This document shows positions 19,550-28,352 of a stretch of DNA of 64,000 nt, one piece after another (position 1 is the first letter of the stretch; each line of letters starts with the position of its first letter). The notes beneath the pieces were generated by a model that ran no database searches, was not told the origin of the DNA, and worked only from the letters and a program-made list of their open reading frames with translations. Source of the stretch: Streptomyces sp. CA-278952 (GTDB taxonomy: Bacteria; Actinomycetota; Actinomycetes; Streptomycetales; Streptomycetaceae); NCBI RefSeq assembly GCF_028747205.1, contig NZ_CP112880.1:5518001-5582000 (forward strand), read 5' to 3'. The translations under genes were made by a program, and so were the position numbers.

Positions 19550-20596
19550 GTGAGGGACACACGAGAGAGCCGGCTGCTCCTGGTGCTGCTGATCGCCATC
19601 GCATTCGCCCTGATCACGGTGGATATCCGAGGCGGCGAGGAGTCACCGGTCGACGGCGCGAGGCAGGCCGCGGCCACCGTCTTCGGACCGGTCGAGAACG
19701 GCGTGGCAGCAGCGGTCGACCCGGTGGGCAACGCCATAGGCGCGGTACGGGACTCCGGCAACCGGCACGACCGCATCTCCACCCTGGAGCAGGAGAACGC
19801 CGCGCTGAAGGCCAAGCTCGGCAGCGACGACCGCACCAACAGCCGGGTCCGCCAGCTCGACGCCATGCTGAAGAACGCGGGCGCCGGACAGTACGGCATC
19901 AAGGGCGCCGAGGTCATCGCCATAGGAGCGGCCCAGGGCTTCTCCTGGACGGTCACCATCGACGCCGGGGCCAACGACGGCATCCGCCGCGACATGACCG
20001 TCCTCAACGGGGAGGGGCTGGTCGGCCGGGTCACCACCGTCGGCCCCAACACCGCGACGGTCCTGCTCGCCAACGACCCCGACTTCACCGTCGGCACCCG
20101 GATGGAGAAGACCGACGAGCTCGGCTTCGCCACCGGCCAGGGCTCGCGCCCGCTGGCGGTGCAGTTCCTCAACGGCAAGGCCAAGGTGAAGGCCGGCGAC
20201 CGGCTGGTCACCTTCGGCTCCAGCAAGGACAAGCCCTTCGTGCCCGGCGTCCCGGTCGGCGAGGTCGTCCGCGTCGACCCCTCCGGCGGCGCGCTGACCC
20301 GGACCGTCTACGTGAAGCCGTACGTCGGGTTCACCAAGCTCGACATCGTCGGCGTCGTCGTCCAGGCCCCCCGCGAGGACCCGCGCGACATGGTCCTGCC
20401 CAAGCAGCCGGCCAAGAAGAAGCCGAAGCCGACCCCCACGGTCACCGTCACGGTCCAGCCCAACGGGGACCTGGTGGACGGATCCGGCAAGGTCGTCGGC
20501 AACGTCAACGAGCAGCCCGGCGGCGACGCCGGTGACGCGGCAGGCGACCAGCAGGGCAACGCCCAACCCGACAACGCGGCCAACGACCAGGAGTAG
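19550..20596 (+). CDS. mreC: Rod-shape determining protein MreC
   Basis: The 348-residue protein has a short basic N-terminus, one transmembrane helix (LLLVLLIAIAFALITV, about residues 9-24), a coiled coil (ISTLEQENAALKAKLG, about 75-90) and an extracellular beta-barrel domain with the MreC pattern of repeated VGRV and VGEVV strands. The C-terminus is a long Lys/Pro and Gly/Asp/Asn-rich tail not found in short homologues. It scaffolds the elongation complex outside the membrane, linking MreB/MreD to PBP2. GTG at 19550 is chosen because the product then begins as I recall for S. coelicolor MreC. mreD starts 11 bases later, after a GGAG ribosome-binding site inside the mreC stop region. Confidence 0.94.
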   Translation: MRDTRESRLLLVLLIAIAFALITVDIRGGEESPVDGARQAAATVFGPVENGVAAAVDPVGNAIGAVRDSGNRHDRISTLEQENAALKAKLGSDDRTNSRVRQLDAMLKNAGAGQYGIKGAEVIAIGAAQGFSWTVTIDAGANDGIRRDMTVLNGEGLVGRVTTVGPNTATVLLANDPDFTVGTRMEKTDELGFATGQGSRPLAVQFLNGKAKVKAGDRLVTFGSSKDKPFVPGVPVGEVVRVDPSGGALTRTVYVKPYVGFTKLDIVGVVVQAPREDPRDMVLPKQPAKKKPKPTPTVTVTVQPNGDLVDGSGKVVGNVNEQPGGDAGDAAGDQQGNAQPDNAANDQE

Positions 20597-20607
20597 AGCT
20601 GATCCCC

Positions 20608-21273
20608 ATGCGCATCAACCGGACTCTGCTCTCGATCGTCCTGGTCGTCGTCGCCCTCGTCGTCCAGGTCTCCGTCCTCGCCCGCCTCCAGCTCCCCGGG
20701 GCCGTCCCCGACCTGCTGCTCCTCACCGTCCTCGGCCTCGCCTTCGTGTACGGGCCGGTCAGCGGCTCCCTCATCGGCTTCGGCGCGGGTCTCCTCGCGG
20801 ACCTCGCCCCGCCCGCCGACCACGCCGTCGGACGCTACGCCCTGGTGCTCTGCGTCATCGGCTACCTCGCGGGCCTGGCCCGGCCGGAGAACGGGCAGCT
20901 GAAGTCGGCCTTCGCCCCGATGGCCGTGGTCGTGGCCGCCGCGATCGGCTCGACCCTGCTGTACGCGGGCGTCGGCGCGCTCGTCGGCGACACCGCCGCC
21001 CGCCATGTGGGCCTGGGCAGCCTGCTGTTCACGGCCGCGATCTACGACCTGCTGCTGGCGCCCTTCGTCGTGCCGCTCATCATGGCGCTGGCCAGACGCA
21101 CCGAGAACGATCCGCTCGCCGAGGCCTCGTCCGGCGGCAACGACGTCGCCGCCGGCTGGCTCGCCTCGGGCACCGGTCTGCGGATCGGCAACCAGCGTGG
21201 CGGCCTGCGCGTCAAGGCCGCCCGCAACCGCGCCGCCCGCGCGGGCAGGATCAAGGGGGTCAAGCGACTGTGA
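20608..21273 (+). CDS. mreD: Rod-shape determining protein MreD
   Basis: The 221-residue membrane protein has about five transmembrane helices and the MreD-type segment PDLLLLTVLGLAFVYGPVSG near residue 35, where the channel-like ECF-transporter-type fold begins. The C-terminal 50 residues are basic and cytoplasmic. It bridges MreC and the membrane partners of the elongasome. It lies 11 bases after mreC and about 60 bases before the PBP2 gene, in one apparent operon. Confidence 0.93.
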   Translation: MRINRTLLSIVLVVVALVVQVSVLARLQLPGAVPDLLLLTVLGLAFVYGPVSGSLIGFGAGLLADLAPPADHAVGRYALVLCVIGYLAGLARPENGQLKSAFAPMAVVVAAAIGSTLLYAGVGALVGDTAARHVGLGSLLFTAAIYDLLLAPFVVPLIMALARRTENDPLAEASSGGNDVAAGWLASGTGLRIGNQRGGLRVKAARNRAARAGRIKGVKRL

Positions 21274-21331
21274 GGCCGTTCCCGGGGGACGACCCCCGTA
21301 CCCCCAGCAGGACCACCATCGGGGGCACCGC

Positions 21332-23554
21332 GTGAGCAACATTCCCGAGACCGGGCGGACCCAGCGGGTCCAGATCCGGCTCATCGTCATCCAGGTCCTC
21401 GTCTTCTCGCTGCTGCTCACCCTCGGCGGGCGCCTGTGGTACCTCCAGATCCGCAACGGCGACGAGTACACCGCCGAAGCCGCGGGCAACGGTGTGCAGC
21501 AGGTCGTCCAGCCCGCCGTGCGCGGCTCGATCCTCGACGCCCGCGGCGTGCCGCTCGCCGACAACGAGACCCGCCTCGTCGTCTCCGCTAGCCGCACCGA
21601 GCTGCTGAAGATGAAGGACGACGGCGTCGGGGTCCTCACCCGCCTCGCCGACGTCCTGGACATGAACGCCGAGGAGGTCCGGGACAAGGTCCGCCTCTGC
21701 GACTCCAAGACCCCCCAGCCCTGCTGGAACGGATCGCCGTACCAGCCGATCCCGGTCACCGACGAGGCCACCACCCAGCAGGCCCTCCAGATCCGCGAGC
21801 GCGCCGAGGACTTCCCCGGCATCACCGCCGAACCCACCGCCGTACGCCGCTACGCCGCACCCGGCAAGGCGAGGACCGCGCAGGTCCTCGGCTATCTCTC
21901 GCCGGTCACCGACGAGGAGATCCAGAAGGCGCAGGACGGCCCCTCGCCCTACCTGCGCTCCGACCAGGTCGGCCGCTCCGGCCTGGAGCGCACGTACGAC
22001 CAGGAGCTGCGCGGCAAGGCGGGCGTCACCCGCTACGAGGTCGACAACCTCGGCCGCGTCATGGGCGAGGCCGAGAACGACCCGGCGGTCTCCGGCTCCA
22101 CCCTCGTCACCAGCCTCGACGCACGCGTGCAGGCGGTGGCCGAGTACGAGCTGGCCCAGGCGATGAAGACCGCCCGCCAGGAGACCGACAAGATCACCGG
22201 CCGGAAGTACGAGGCCGACTCCGGCGCCGTCGTCGTCATGGAGTCGAAGACCGGCCGCGTCGTGTCGATGGCCTCCCAGCCCGACTACGACCCCAACGCC
22301 TGGGTCGGCGGTATCTCCGGCAAGCAGTACGCCAAGCTCACGAGCAAGAAGTCCAACTACCCGCTGCTCAACCGGGGCATCCAGGGCCAGGCCCCCGCCG
22401 GCTCGATCTTCAAGGTGGTGTCGGCGAGCGCGGCCGTGCGCGCCGGTCACGACTTCGACGACCTCTACCAGTGCAGCAGCTCCTACAGCCTGGGCAGCCA
22501 GACCTTCGCGAACTTCGAGTCCCAGGGCCATGGGCCCATCACCCTCGGCGACGCGCTCAAGTACTCCTGCAACACCGTCTTCTACCGTCTCGGCCACGAG
22601 GAGTGGGCGCGTGACGGCGGCATAAAGCCGAAGAAGGACGCCAACGACTGGTTCTACCGCACCGCCCGTGACTTCGGGCTCGGCTCCGAGACCGGCATCG
22701 ACCTGCCCAACGAGGTCAAGGGCCGCATCCCGGACCGCCAGTGGAAGCAGGACTTCTGGGAGGCCAACAAGGACGCCTGGTGCAAGGAGGGCAAGAAGGG
22801 CGGCACCTACGTCCAGCAGATCGCGTACGAGAGCTGCCTCGAAGGCAACCAGCTCAAGGCCTACGACAGCATCAACTACTCGATCGGCCAGGGTGACGTG
22901 CTCGTCACGCCCATCCAGATGGCCACCGCCTACGCCGCCATCAGCAACGGCGGGACCCTCCACGAGCCCACCGTCGGCAAGGCCGTGATCAGCCCCGACG
23001 GCAAGACCGTCCAGGAGATCAAGCCCAAGGCCAGCGGCAAGCTGCCGGTCAACGCCCAGACCATCAAGGACCTCGACAAGGGGCTCCGCTCGGTGGTCGA
23101 GCCCGGCGGCACCGCCGCCTGGCGGTTCGGCGGCTGGCCGCAGGACAAGATCCCGATGCGCGCCAAGACCGGCACCGCCCAGGTGTACGGCAAGCAGACC
23201 ACCGGATGGTTCGCGACCTACACCGACGACTACACGATCGTCATGACGATCTCCCAGGGCGGCACCGGCTCCGGCTCCGCCGGACCCGCCGTCCGCAATA
23301 TCTACAACGCGCTCTACGGCCTCGACGCCGAGGGCAACCAGGACAAGAAGAAGGCCCTGCTGCCGAAGCCCCAGAAGGCGCTGCCGAAGATCCAGCCCGA
23401 CGGCTCGATCTACGCCCCCAAGGTCAAGCCCTACGACCCCACTCCGGCCGTGCCCGGGGAGCAGCCGGGCGGACAGGAACCCCAGCTGCCCCTGCCGCCC
23501 GGAGGCCAGCCCGGACTCACCGGATCGCCGGCGTCGAACGGGAGGCAGCCCTGA
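21332..23554 (+). CDS. mrdA: Class B penicillin-binding protein 2 (transpeptidase)
   Basis: The 740-residue product has one N-terminal membrane anchor (about residues 15-37), a dimerisation/pedestal domain, and a transpeptidase domain with Ser358 in the SIFK tetrad, SCN in YSCNTVFY and the KTG box in AKTGTAQVYG. A Pro/Gln/Gly-rich tail of about 60 residues follows. It cross-links peptidoglycan together with the SEDS glycosyltransferase RodA, whose ATG overlaps this gene's stop codon (TGATG), implying translational coupling. GTG at 21332 follows a GGGGG-containing leader and begins just before the anchor. In Streptomyces the homologous cluster is needed for spore wall integrity. Confidence 0.95.
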   Translation: MSNIPETGRTQRVQIRLIVIQVLVFSLLLTLGGRLWYLQIRNGDEYTAEAAGNGVQQVVQPAVRGSILDARGVPLADNETRLVVSASRTELLKMKDDGVGVLTRLADVLDMNAEEVRDKVRLCDSKTPQPCWNGSPYQPIPVTDEATTQQALQIRERAEDFPGITAEPTAVRRYAAPGKARTAQVLGYLSPVTDEEIQKAQDGPSPYLRSDQVGRSGLERTYDQELRGKAGVTRYEVDNLGRVMGEAENDPAVSGSTLVTSLDARVQAVAEYELAQAMKTARQETDKITGRKYEADSGAVVVMESKTGRVVSMASQPDYDPNAWVGGISGKQYAKLTSKKSNYPLLNRGIQGQAPAGSIFKVVSASAAVRAGHDFDDLYQCSSSYSLGSQTFANFESQGHGPITLGDALKYSCNTVFYRLGHEEWARDGGIKPKKDANDWFYRTARDFGLGSETGIDLPNEVKGRIPDRQWKQDFWEANKDAWCKEGKKGGTYVQQIAYESCLEGNQLKAYDSINYSIGQGDVLVTPIQMATAYAAISNGGTLHEPTVGKAVISPDGKTVQEIKPKASGKLPVNAQTIKDLDKGLRSVVEPGGTAAWRFGGWPQDKIPMRAKTGTAQVYGKQTTGWFATYTDDYTIVMTISQGGTGSGSAGPAVRNIYNALYGLDAEGNQDKKKALLPKPQKALPKIQPDGSIYAPKVKPYDPTPAVPGEQPGGQEPQLPLPPGGQPGLTGSPASNGRQP

Positions 23555-24747
23555 TGGCAGGTGGATTCTCCGTCTCCGGCTACGGCCCCGACCAGGGCTC
23601 CTGGGCCAAGCTGACCGCTCGCGACTCCCTCGCACGGCGGCTGGACTGGCCGCTGCTCGGGGCCGCGCTGGCGCTCTCGTTCCTCGGTGCGCTGCTCGTG
23701 TGGTCCGCGACCCGCAACCGCGACCACCTCACCCAGGGCGACCCGTACTTCTTCCTCCTGAGGCACGCCCTCAACACCGGCATCGGCCTCGCCCTGATGA
23801 TCGGCACGATCTGGCTCGGCCACCGCACGCTGCGCGGGGCCGTCCCGGTCCTCTACGGCATCTCGGTGCTGCTGGTCCTGGCGGTCCTCACCCCGCTCGG
23901 CACCACGGTCAACGGCGCCCACGCGTGGATCAAGCTCCCCGCCGGCTTCTCGATCCAGCCCTCCGAGTTCACGAAGATCACCATCATCCTCGTGATGGCG
24001 ATGCTGCTGGCGGCCCGCGTCGACGCGGGCGACCAGGCCCACCCCGACCACCGGACCGTCGCCAAGGCGCTGGGCCTCGCCGCCATCCCCATGGCCGTCG
24101 TCATGCTGATGCCGGACCTCGGTTCGGTGATGGTCATGGCCGTCATCGTCCTCGGCGTCCTGCTGGCCTCCGGCGCCTCCAACCGCTGGGTCTTCGGCCT
24201 CCTCGGCGCGGGTGTGGGCGGGGCTGTCGCCATCTGGCAGCTCGGTCTGCTCGACGACTACCAGATCGCCCGGTTCGCCGCCTTCGCCAACCCCGCGCTC
24301 GACCCGGCGGGCGTCGGCTACAACACCAACCAGGCCCGCATCGCGATCGGCTCCGGCGGACTCACCGGCACCGGCCTCTTCGAAGGCACCCAGACCACCG
24401 GTCAGTTCGTGCCCGAGCAGCAGACCGACTTCGTCTTCACCGTCGCCGGCGAGGAGCTGGGCTTCCTCGGCGCGGGGCTGATCATCGTGCTCCTGGGCGT
24501 CGTCCTGTGGCGCGCCTGCCGGATCGCCCGCGAGACCACCGAGCTGTACGGCACGGTCGTCGCCGCCGGGATCATCGCCTGGTTCGCCTTCCAGTCCTTC
24601 GAGAACATCGGCATGACGCTCGGCATCATGCCGGTCGCCGGACTGCCGCTGCCCTTCGTCTCCTACGGCGGATCCTCGATGTTCGCCGTCTGGGTGGCGA
24701 TCGGGCTGTTGCAGTCCATCCGGGTGCAACGGCCGATGTCCGCCTGA
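23554..24747 (+). CDS. rodA: RodA/SEDS-family peptidoglycan glycosyltransferase
   Basis: The 397-residue protein has ten predicted transmembrane helices. SEDS signatures are visible: NGAHAWIKLPAGFSIQPSE(F)TKI, carrying the Gly/Pro-rich loop and the QPSE motif; MPDLGSVMV with the essential Asp; and the C-terminal GLPLPFVSYGGSSM. It polymerises lipid II into glycan strands with PBP2. The S. coelicolor equivalent at this locus is called sfr. ATG at 23554 overlaps the PBP2 stop and GGGAGG lies ten bases upstream. It is the last gene of the mre cluster; the CYTH/CHAD gene starts 30 bases later. Confidence 0.95.
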   Translation: MAGGFSVSGYGPDQGSWAKLTARDSLARRLDWPLLGAALALSFLGALLVWSATRNRDHLTQGDPYFFLLRHALNTGIGLALMIGTIWLGHRTLRGAVPVLYGISVLLVLAVLTPLGTTVNGAHAWIKLPAGFSIQPSEFTKITIILVMAMLLAARVDAGDQAHPDHRTVAKALGLAAIPMAVVMLMPDLGSVMVMAVIVLGVLLASGASNRWVFGLLGAGVGGAVAIWQLGLLDDYQIARFAAFANPALDPAGVGYNTNQARIAIGSGGLTGTGLFEGTQTTGQFVPEQQTDFVFTVAGEELGFLGAGLIIVLLGVVLWRACRIARETTELYGTVVAAGIIAWFAFQSFENIGMTLGIMPVAGLPLPFVSYGGSSMFAVWVAIGLLQSIRVQRPMSA

Positions 24748-24777
24748 ACCCGGGGCACGCCGGGTAGGTGTCCCTAC

Positions 24778-26304
24778 ATGGCGGACACCAAGCGCGAGAT
24801 CGAGCGGAAATACGAAGCCACCGACGACACCCGGCTGCCCGACCTGACCCGGGCGGCCGGGGTCGACCGGACGGTCCAACGCGGCGTGACCGAGCTCGAC
24901 GCCGTCTACTACGACACCCACGACCTCCGCTTGGCCGCCGACTCCCTCACCCTGCGCCGCAGGACCGGCGGGGCGGACGAGGGCTGGCACGCGAAGTTCC
25001 CCGTCGCCGTCGGCGTCCGGGACGAGATCCACGAGCCGCTCTCCGACGCCGTGCCGCCCTCGCTGGCGGCGCTGCTCCGCTCCCGGGCCCGCCACGCGGA
25101 GATCACCCCCGTCGTCCGGCTGCTCTCCTCCCGGGACGTCCACCACCTGCTGGCCGCCGACGGGACCCTCCTCGCCGAGGTCAGCGTCGACAAGGTGCTC
25201 GCGGAACGCCTCGCGGGGGAGGGGAGCGGCGCCACCGCCGCCTGGACCGAGATCGAGGTCGAGCTGGCCGACGACGGCGATCCCGCGATCCTGGACGCCG
25301 TCGAGAAGCTGCTGCGCAAGGCGGGGGTGCGCCCCGCGGAGTCCCCCTCGAAGCTCGCCCGGGCGCTGGCGGAGACGGCCCCCGCACGGGACGGGGAAGG
25401 GCGGGAGAAGGACGCGCCGCACACCGCGGGCGACCACGTCCTCGCCTACGTACGGAAGCAGATCTCCGCGATCGTCCGCCTCGACCCCGCCGTCCGCCGC
25501 GATCTGCCCGACTCCGTGCACAAGATGCGCGTCGCCACCCGCAGGCTGCGCAGCACCTTCAAGACCCACCGGGCCCTCCTCGACCGCGAGGTCACCGACC
25601 CCCTGGGCGCGGAGCTCAAGTGGCTCGCCGCCGAACTGGGCCTCGACCGCGACCAGGAGGTCCTGGACGAACGCCTCGGCACCCGCGTGGAGGCCCTGCC
25701 CGTCACCCTGACGCTCGGCCCCGTGCGCGGCCGCCTCCGCGCCTGGTCGGCCGCCCGCCGCACCGGCTCGCGCCGCAGGATCATCGAGGTACTGGACGGG
25801 AAGCGGTATCTGGACCTCCTGGACGCCCTCGACGCGCTGAGCGCCGACCCGCCCCTGCGCCCCGCCGCCGGCCGCGCGCCCGACAAGGCCCTGCCCAAGG
25901 CGGTGCTCAAGGACTACAAGAAGCTCGCGCACCGTATGGACCGAGCTCTGGAGCAGCCGCCGGGCCCCGAGCGGGACACCGCGATGCACGAGGCCCGCAA
26001 GGCCGCCAAACGCGCCCGGTACGCGGGCGAGGCGGCCCGCCCCGCCCTCGGCAAGCCCGCCAAGCGCTTCGCCAAACGCGTGAAGGCCGTACAGACCGTC
26101 CTCGGCGACCACCAGGACAGCGTCGTCGCCCGCGAGGCCCTGCGCCTGCTCGCCATCCAGGCGCACGCGGCGGGGGAGACCGCGTTCACCTGGGGGCTCC
26201 TGTACGGGCAGGAGGAGGCCGCGGCCGAGGCCCGGGAGCGCGAACTGCCCGAGGTCTGGGCCCGTACCAGCGCTCCCGGACCGCTCGCGGATCTGAAGCA
26301 CTGA
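24778..26304 (+). CDS. CYTH and CHAD domain protein
   Basis: The 508-residue protein has an N-terminal CYTH triphosphatase domain with the diagnostic EIERK (ExExK) at residues 7-11 and paired Arg/Lys strands such as LTLRRRTGG. A C-terminal CHAD helical domain (about residues 215-500) has HKMRVATRRLRS and MHEARKAAKRARYAGE, the conserved His/Arg surfaces that bind polyphosphate. Together these suggest hydrolysis of inorganic triphosphate or binding to polyphosphate. It begins 30 bases after rodA with AGGTG upstream, so it may be an operon tail. The start at 24778 places ExExK at its usual N-terminal location. Confidence 0.92.
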   Translation: MADTKREIERKYEATDDTRLPDLTRAAGVDRTVQRGVTELDAVYYDTHDLRLAADSLTLRRRTGGADEGWHAKFPVAVGVRDEIHEPLSDAVPPSLAALLRSRARHAEITPVVRLLSSRDVHHLLAADGTLLAEVSVDKVLAERLAGEGSGATAAWTEIEVELADDGDPAILDAVEKLLRKAGVRPAESPSKLARALAETAPARDGEGREKDAPHTAGDHVLAYVRKQISAIVRLDPAVRRDLPDSVHKMRVATRRLRSTFKTHRALLDREVTDPLGAELKWLAAELGLDRDQEVLDERLGTRVEALPVTLTLGPVRGRLRAWSAARRTGSRRRIIEVLDGKRYLDLLDALDALSADPPLRPAAGRAPDKALPKAVLKDYKKLAHRMDRALEQPPGPERDTAMHEARKAAKRARYAGEAARPALGKPAKRFAKRVKAVQTVLGDHQDSVVAREALRLLAIQAHAAGETAFTWGLLYGQEEAAAEARERELPEVWARTSAPGPLADLKH

Positions 26305-26355
26305 GCGCCGGGGTACGCTGGATGGTCACCCCTGCCGGCTACGAAGGTTCGCGAG

Positions 26356-28284
26356 ATGTCTGCCGCATCGGTCTTCCCACAGCTCGAAGCTCTGCTCCCG
26401 CATGTGCAGAAGCCCATCCAGTACGTCGGCGGTGAGCTGAACTCCACCGTCAAGGAGTGGGACAGCTGCGACGTCCGCTGGACCCTCATGTACCCCGACG
26501 CCTACGAGGTCGGACTCCCCAACCAAGGCGTCATGATCCTCTACGAGGTGCTCAACGAGCGCGAAGGGGTCCTCGCCGAGCGCACGTACAGCGTCTGGCC
26601 CGACCTCGAAGCGCTGATGCGTGAGCACAACGTGCCGCAGTTCACCGTGGACAGCCACCGCCCCGTCGGCGCGTTCGACGTCTTCGGGCTGAGCTTCTCC
26701 ACCGAGCTGGGCTACACCAACATGCTCACCGCCCTGGACCTCGCGGGCATCCCGCTGGAGTCCAAGGACCGCACCGTCGATCACCCGATCGTCCTCGCGG
26801 GCGGCCACGCCGCGTTCAACCCCGAGCCGATCGCGGACTTCATCGACTGCGCGGTCGTCGGCGACGGCGAGCAGGCCGTCCTGGAGATCACCGAGATCAT
26901 CCGCGCCTGGAAGGCCGAGGGCCGCCCCGGCGGCCGCGACGAGGTGCTCTTCCGGCTGTCGAAGACCGGCGGGGTCTACGTCCCGCGCTTCTACGACGTG
27001 GAGTACCTCCCCGACGGCCGCATCGGCCGCGTCGTGCCCAACCGGTCCGGCGTGCCGTGGCGGGTCTCCAAGCACACGGTGATGGACCTCGACGAGTGGC
27101 CCTACCCCAAGCAGCCGCTCGTCCCGCTCGCGGAGACCGTGCACGAGCGGATGTCCGTGGAGATCTTCCGCGGCTGCACCCGCGGCTGCCGTTTCTGCCA
27201 GGCCGGCATGATCACGCGCCCCGTGCGGGAGCGAAGCATCACCGGCATCGGCGAGATGGTCGAGAAGGGCCTCAAGGCGACCGGCTTCGAGGAGGTCGGC
27301 CTGCTCTCGCTCTCCTCCGCCGACCACAGCGAGATCGGCGACATCGCCAAGGGCCTCGCCGACCGCTACACCGAGGACAAGGTCGGCCTCTCACTGCCCT
27401 CGACCCGCGTCGACGCGTTCAACGTCGACCTGGCCAACGAGCTGACCCGCAACGGCCGCCGCTCCGGCCTCACCTTCGCCCCCGAGGGCGGCTCCGAGCG
27501 CATGCGCAAGGTCATCAACAAGATGGTCTCGGAGGAGGACCTGATCCGGACGGTCGCCACGGCCTACGGCAACGGCTGGCGCCAGGTGAAGCTGTACTTC
27601 ATGTGCGGCCTGCCCACCGAGACCGACGAGGACGTCCTCCAGATCGGCGACATGGCGGTCAACGTCATCGCCAAGGGCCGCGAGGTCTCCGGCCAGAACG
27701 ACATCCGCGCCACGGTCTCCATCGGCGGCTTCGTACCCAAGCCGCACACCCCCTTCCAGTGGGCCCCGCAGCTCAGCGCCGAGGACACCGACGCCCGGCT
27801 GAAGAAGCTCCGCGACAAGATCCGCGGCGACAAGAAGTACGGCCGCTCCATCGGCTTCCGCTACCACGACGGCAAGCCCGGCATCGTCGAGGGACTCCTC
27901 TCGCGCGGCGACCGCCGCGTCGGCTCCGTCATCCGCGCGGTCTACGAGTCCGGCGGCCGCTTCGACGGCTGGCGCGAGCACTTCAGCTACGACCTCTGGA
28001 TGAACTGTGCCGGGAAGACGCTGCCCGAGTTCGGGGTCGACGTCGACTGGTACACCACCCGTGAGCGCACCTACGAGGAGGTCCTGCCCTGGGACCACCT
28101 CGACTCCGGCCTGGACAAGGACTGGCTCTGGGAGGACTGGCAGGACGCGCTCGACGAGACCGAGGTCGAGGACTGCCGCTGGACCCCCTGTTTCGACTGC
28201 GGCGTCTGCCCGCAGCTCGATCTGGACATCCAGATCGGCCCGACCGGCAAGAAACTCCTGCCGCTCAGTGTCGTGAACAAGTAG
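26356..28284 (+). CDS. TIGR03960-type B12-binding radical SAM protein
   Basis: The 642-residue protein carries an N-terminal B12-binding-like Rossmann segment and the radical SAM cluster motif with Cys274, Cys278 and Cys281 in RGCTRGCRFCQAG. A second set of cysteines closes the protein (CRWTPCFDCGVCPQ, about residues 612-625), as expected for the TIGR03960 family. The next but one gene encodes a TIGR03936/DUF2344 protein, the partner that is adjacent or fused to this family in many bacteria. Its substrate is unknown to me. ATG at 26356 has a modest GAAGG ribosome-binding site. Confidence 0.9.
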   Translation: MSAASVFPQLEALLPHVQKPIQYVGGELNSTVKEWDSCDVRWTLMYPDAYEVGLPNQGVMILYEVLNEREGVLAERTYSVWPDLEALMREHNVPQFTVDSHRPVGAFDVFGLSFSTELGYTNMLTALDLAGIPLESKDRTVDHPIVLAGGHAAFNPEPIADFIDCAVVGDGEQAVLEITEIIRAWKAEGRPGGRDEVLFRLSKTGGVYVPRFYDVEYLPDGRIGRVVPNRSGVPWRVSKHTVMDLDEWPYPKQPLVPLAETVHERMSVEIFRGCTRGCRFCQAGMITRPVRERSITGIGEMVEKGLKATGFEEVGLLSLSSADHSEIGDIAKGLADRYTEDKVGLSLPSTRVDAFNVDLANELTRNGRRSGLTFAPEGGSERMRKVINKMVSEEDLIRTVATAYGNGWRQVKLYFMCGLPTETDEDVLQIGDMAVNVIAKGREVSGQNDIRATVSIGGFVPKPHTPFQWAPQLSAEDTDARLKKLRDKIRGDKKYGRSIGFRYHDGKPGIVEGLLSRGDRRVGSVIRAVYESGGRFDGWREHFSYDLWMNCAGKTLPEFGVDVDWYTTRERTYEEVLPWDHLDSGLDKDWLWEDWQDALDETEVEDCRWTPCFDCGVCPQLDLDIQIGPTGKKLLPLSVVNK

Positions 28285-28303
28285 CGCGCCCCCGAACGAA
28301 CCG

Positions 28304-28336
28304 CAGGCCCGGCCCGGCAACCCCGGACCGGGCCTG
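28304..28336 (+). terminator. Terminator after the radical SAM gene
   Basis: CAGGCCCGG (28304-28312) pairs with CCGGGCCTG (28328-28336), 20 bases after the radical SAM stop. It ends 17 bases before the next predicted start. Confidence 0.7.
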
Positions 28337-28352
28337 ACGCGTCCTTGACGGC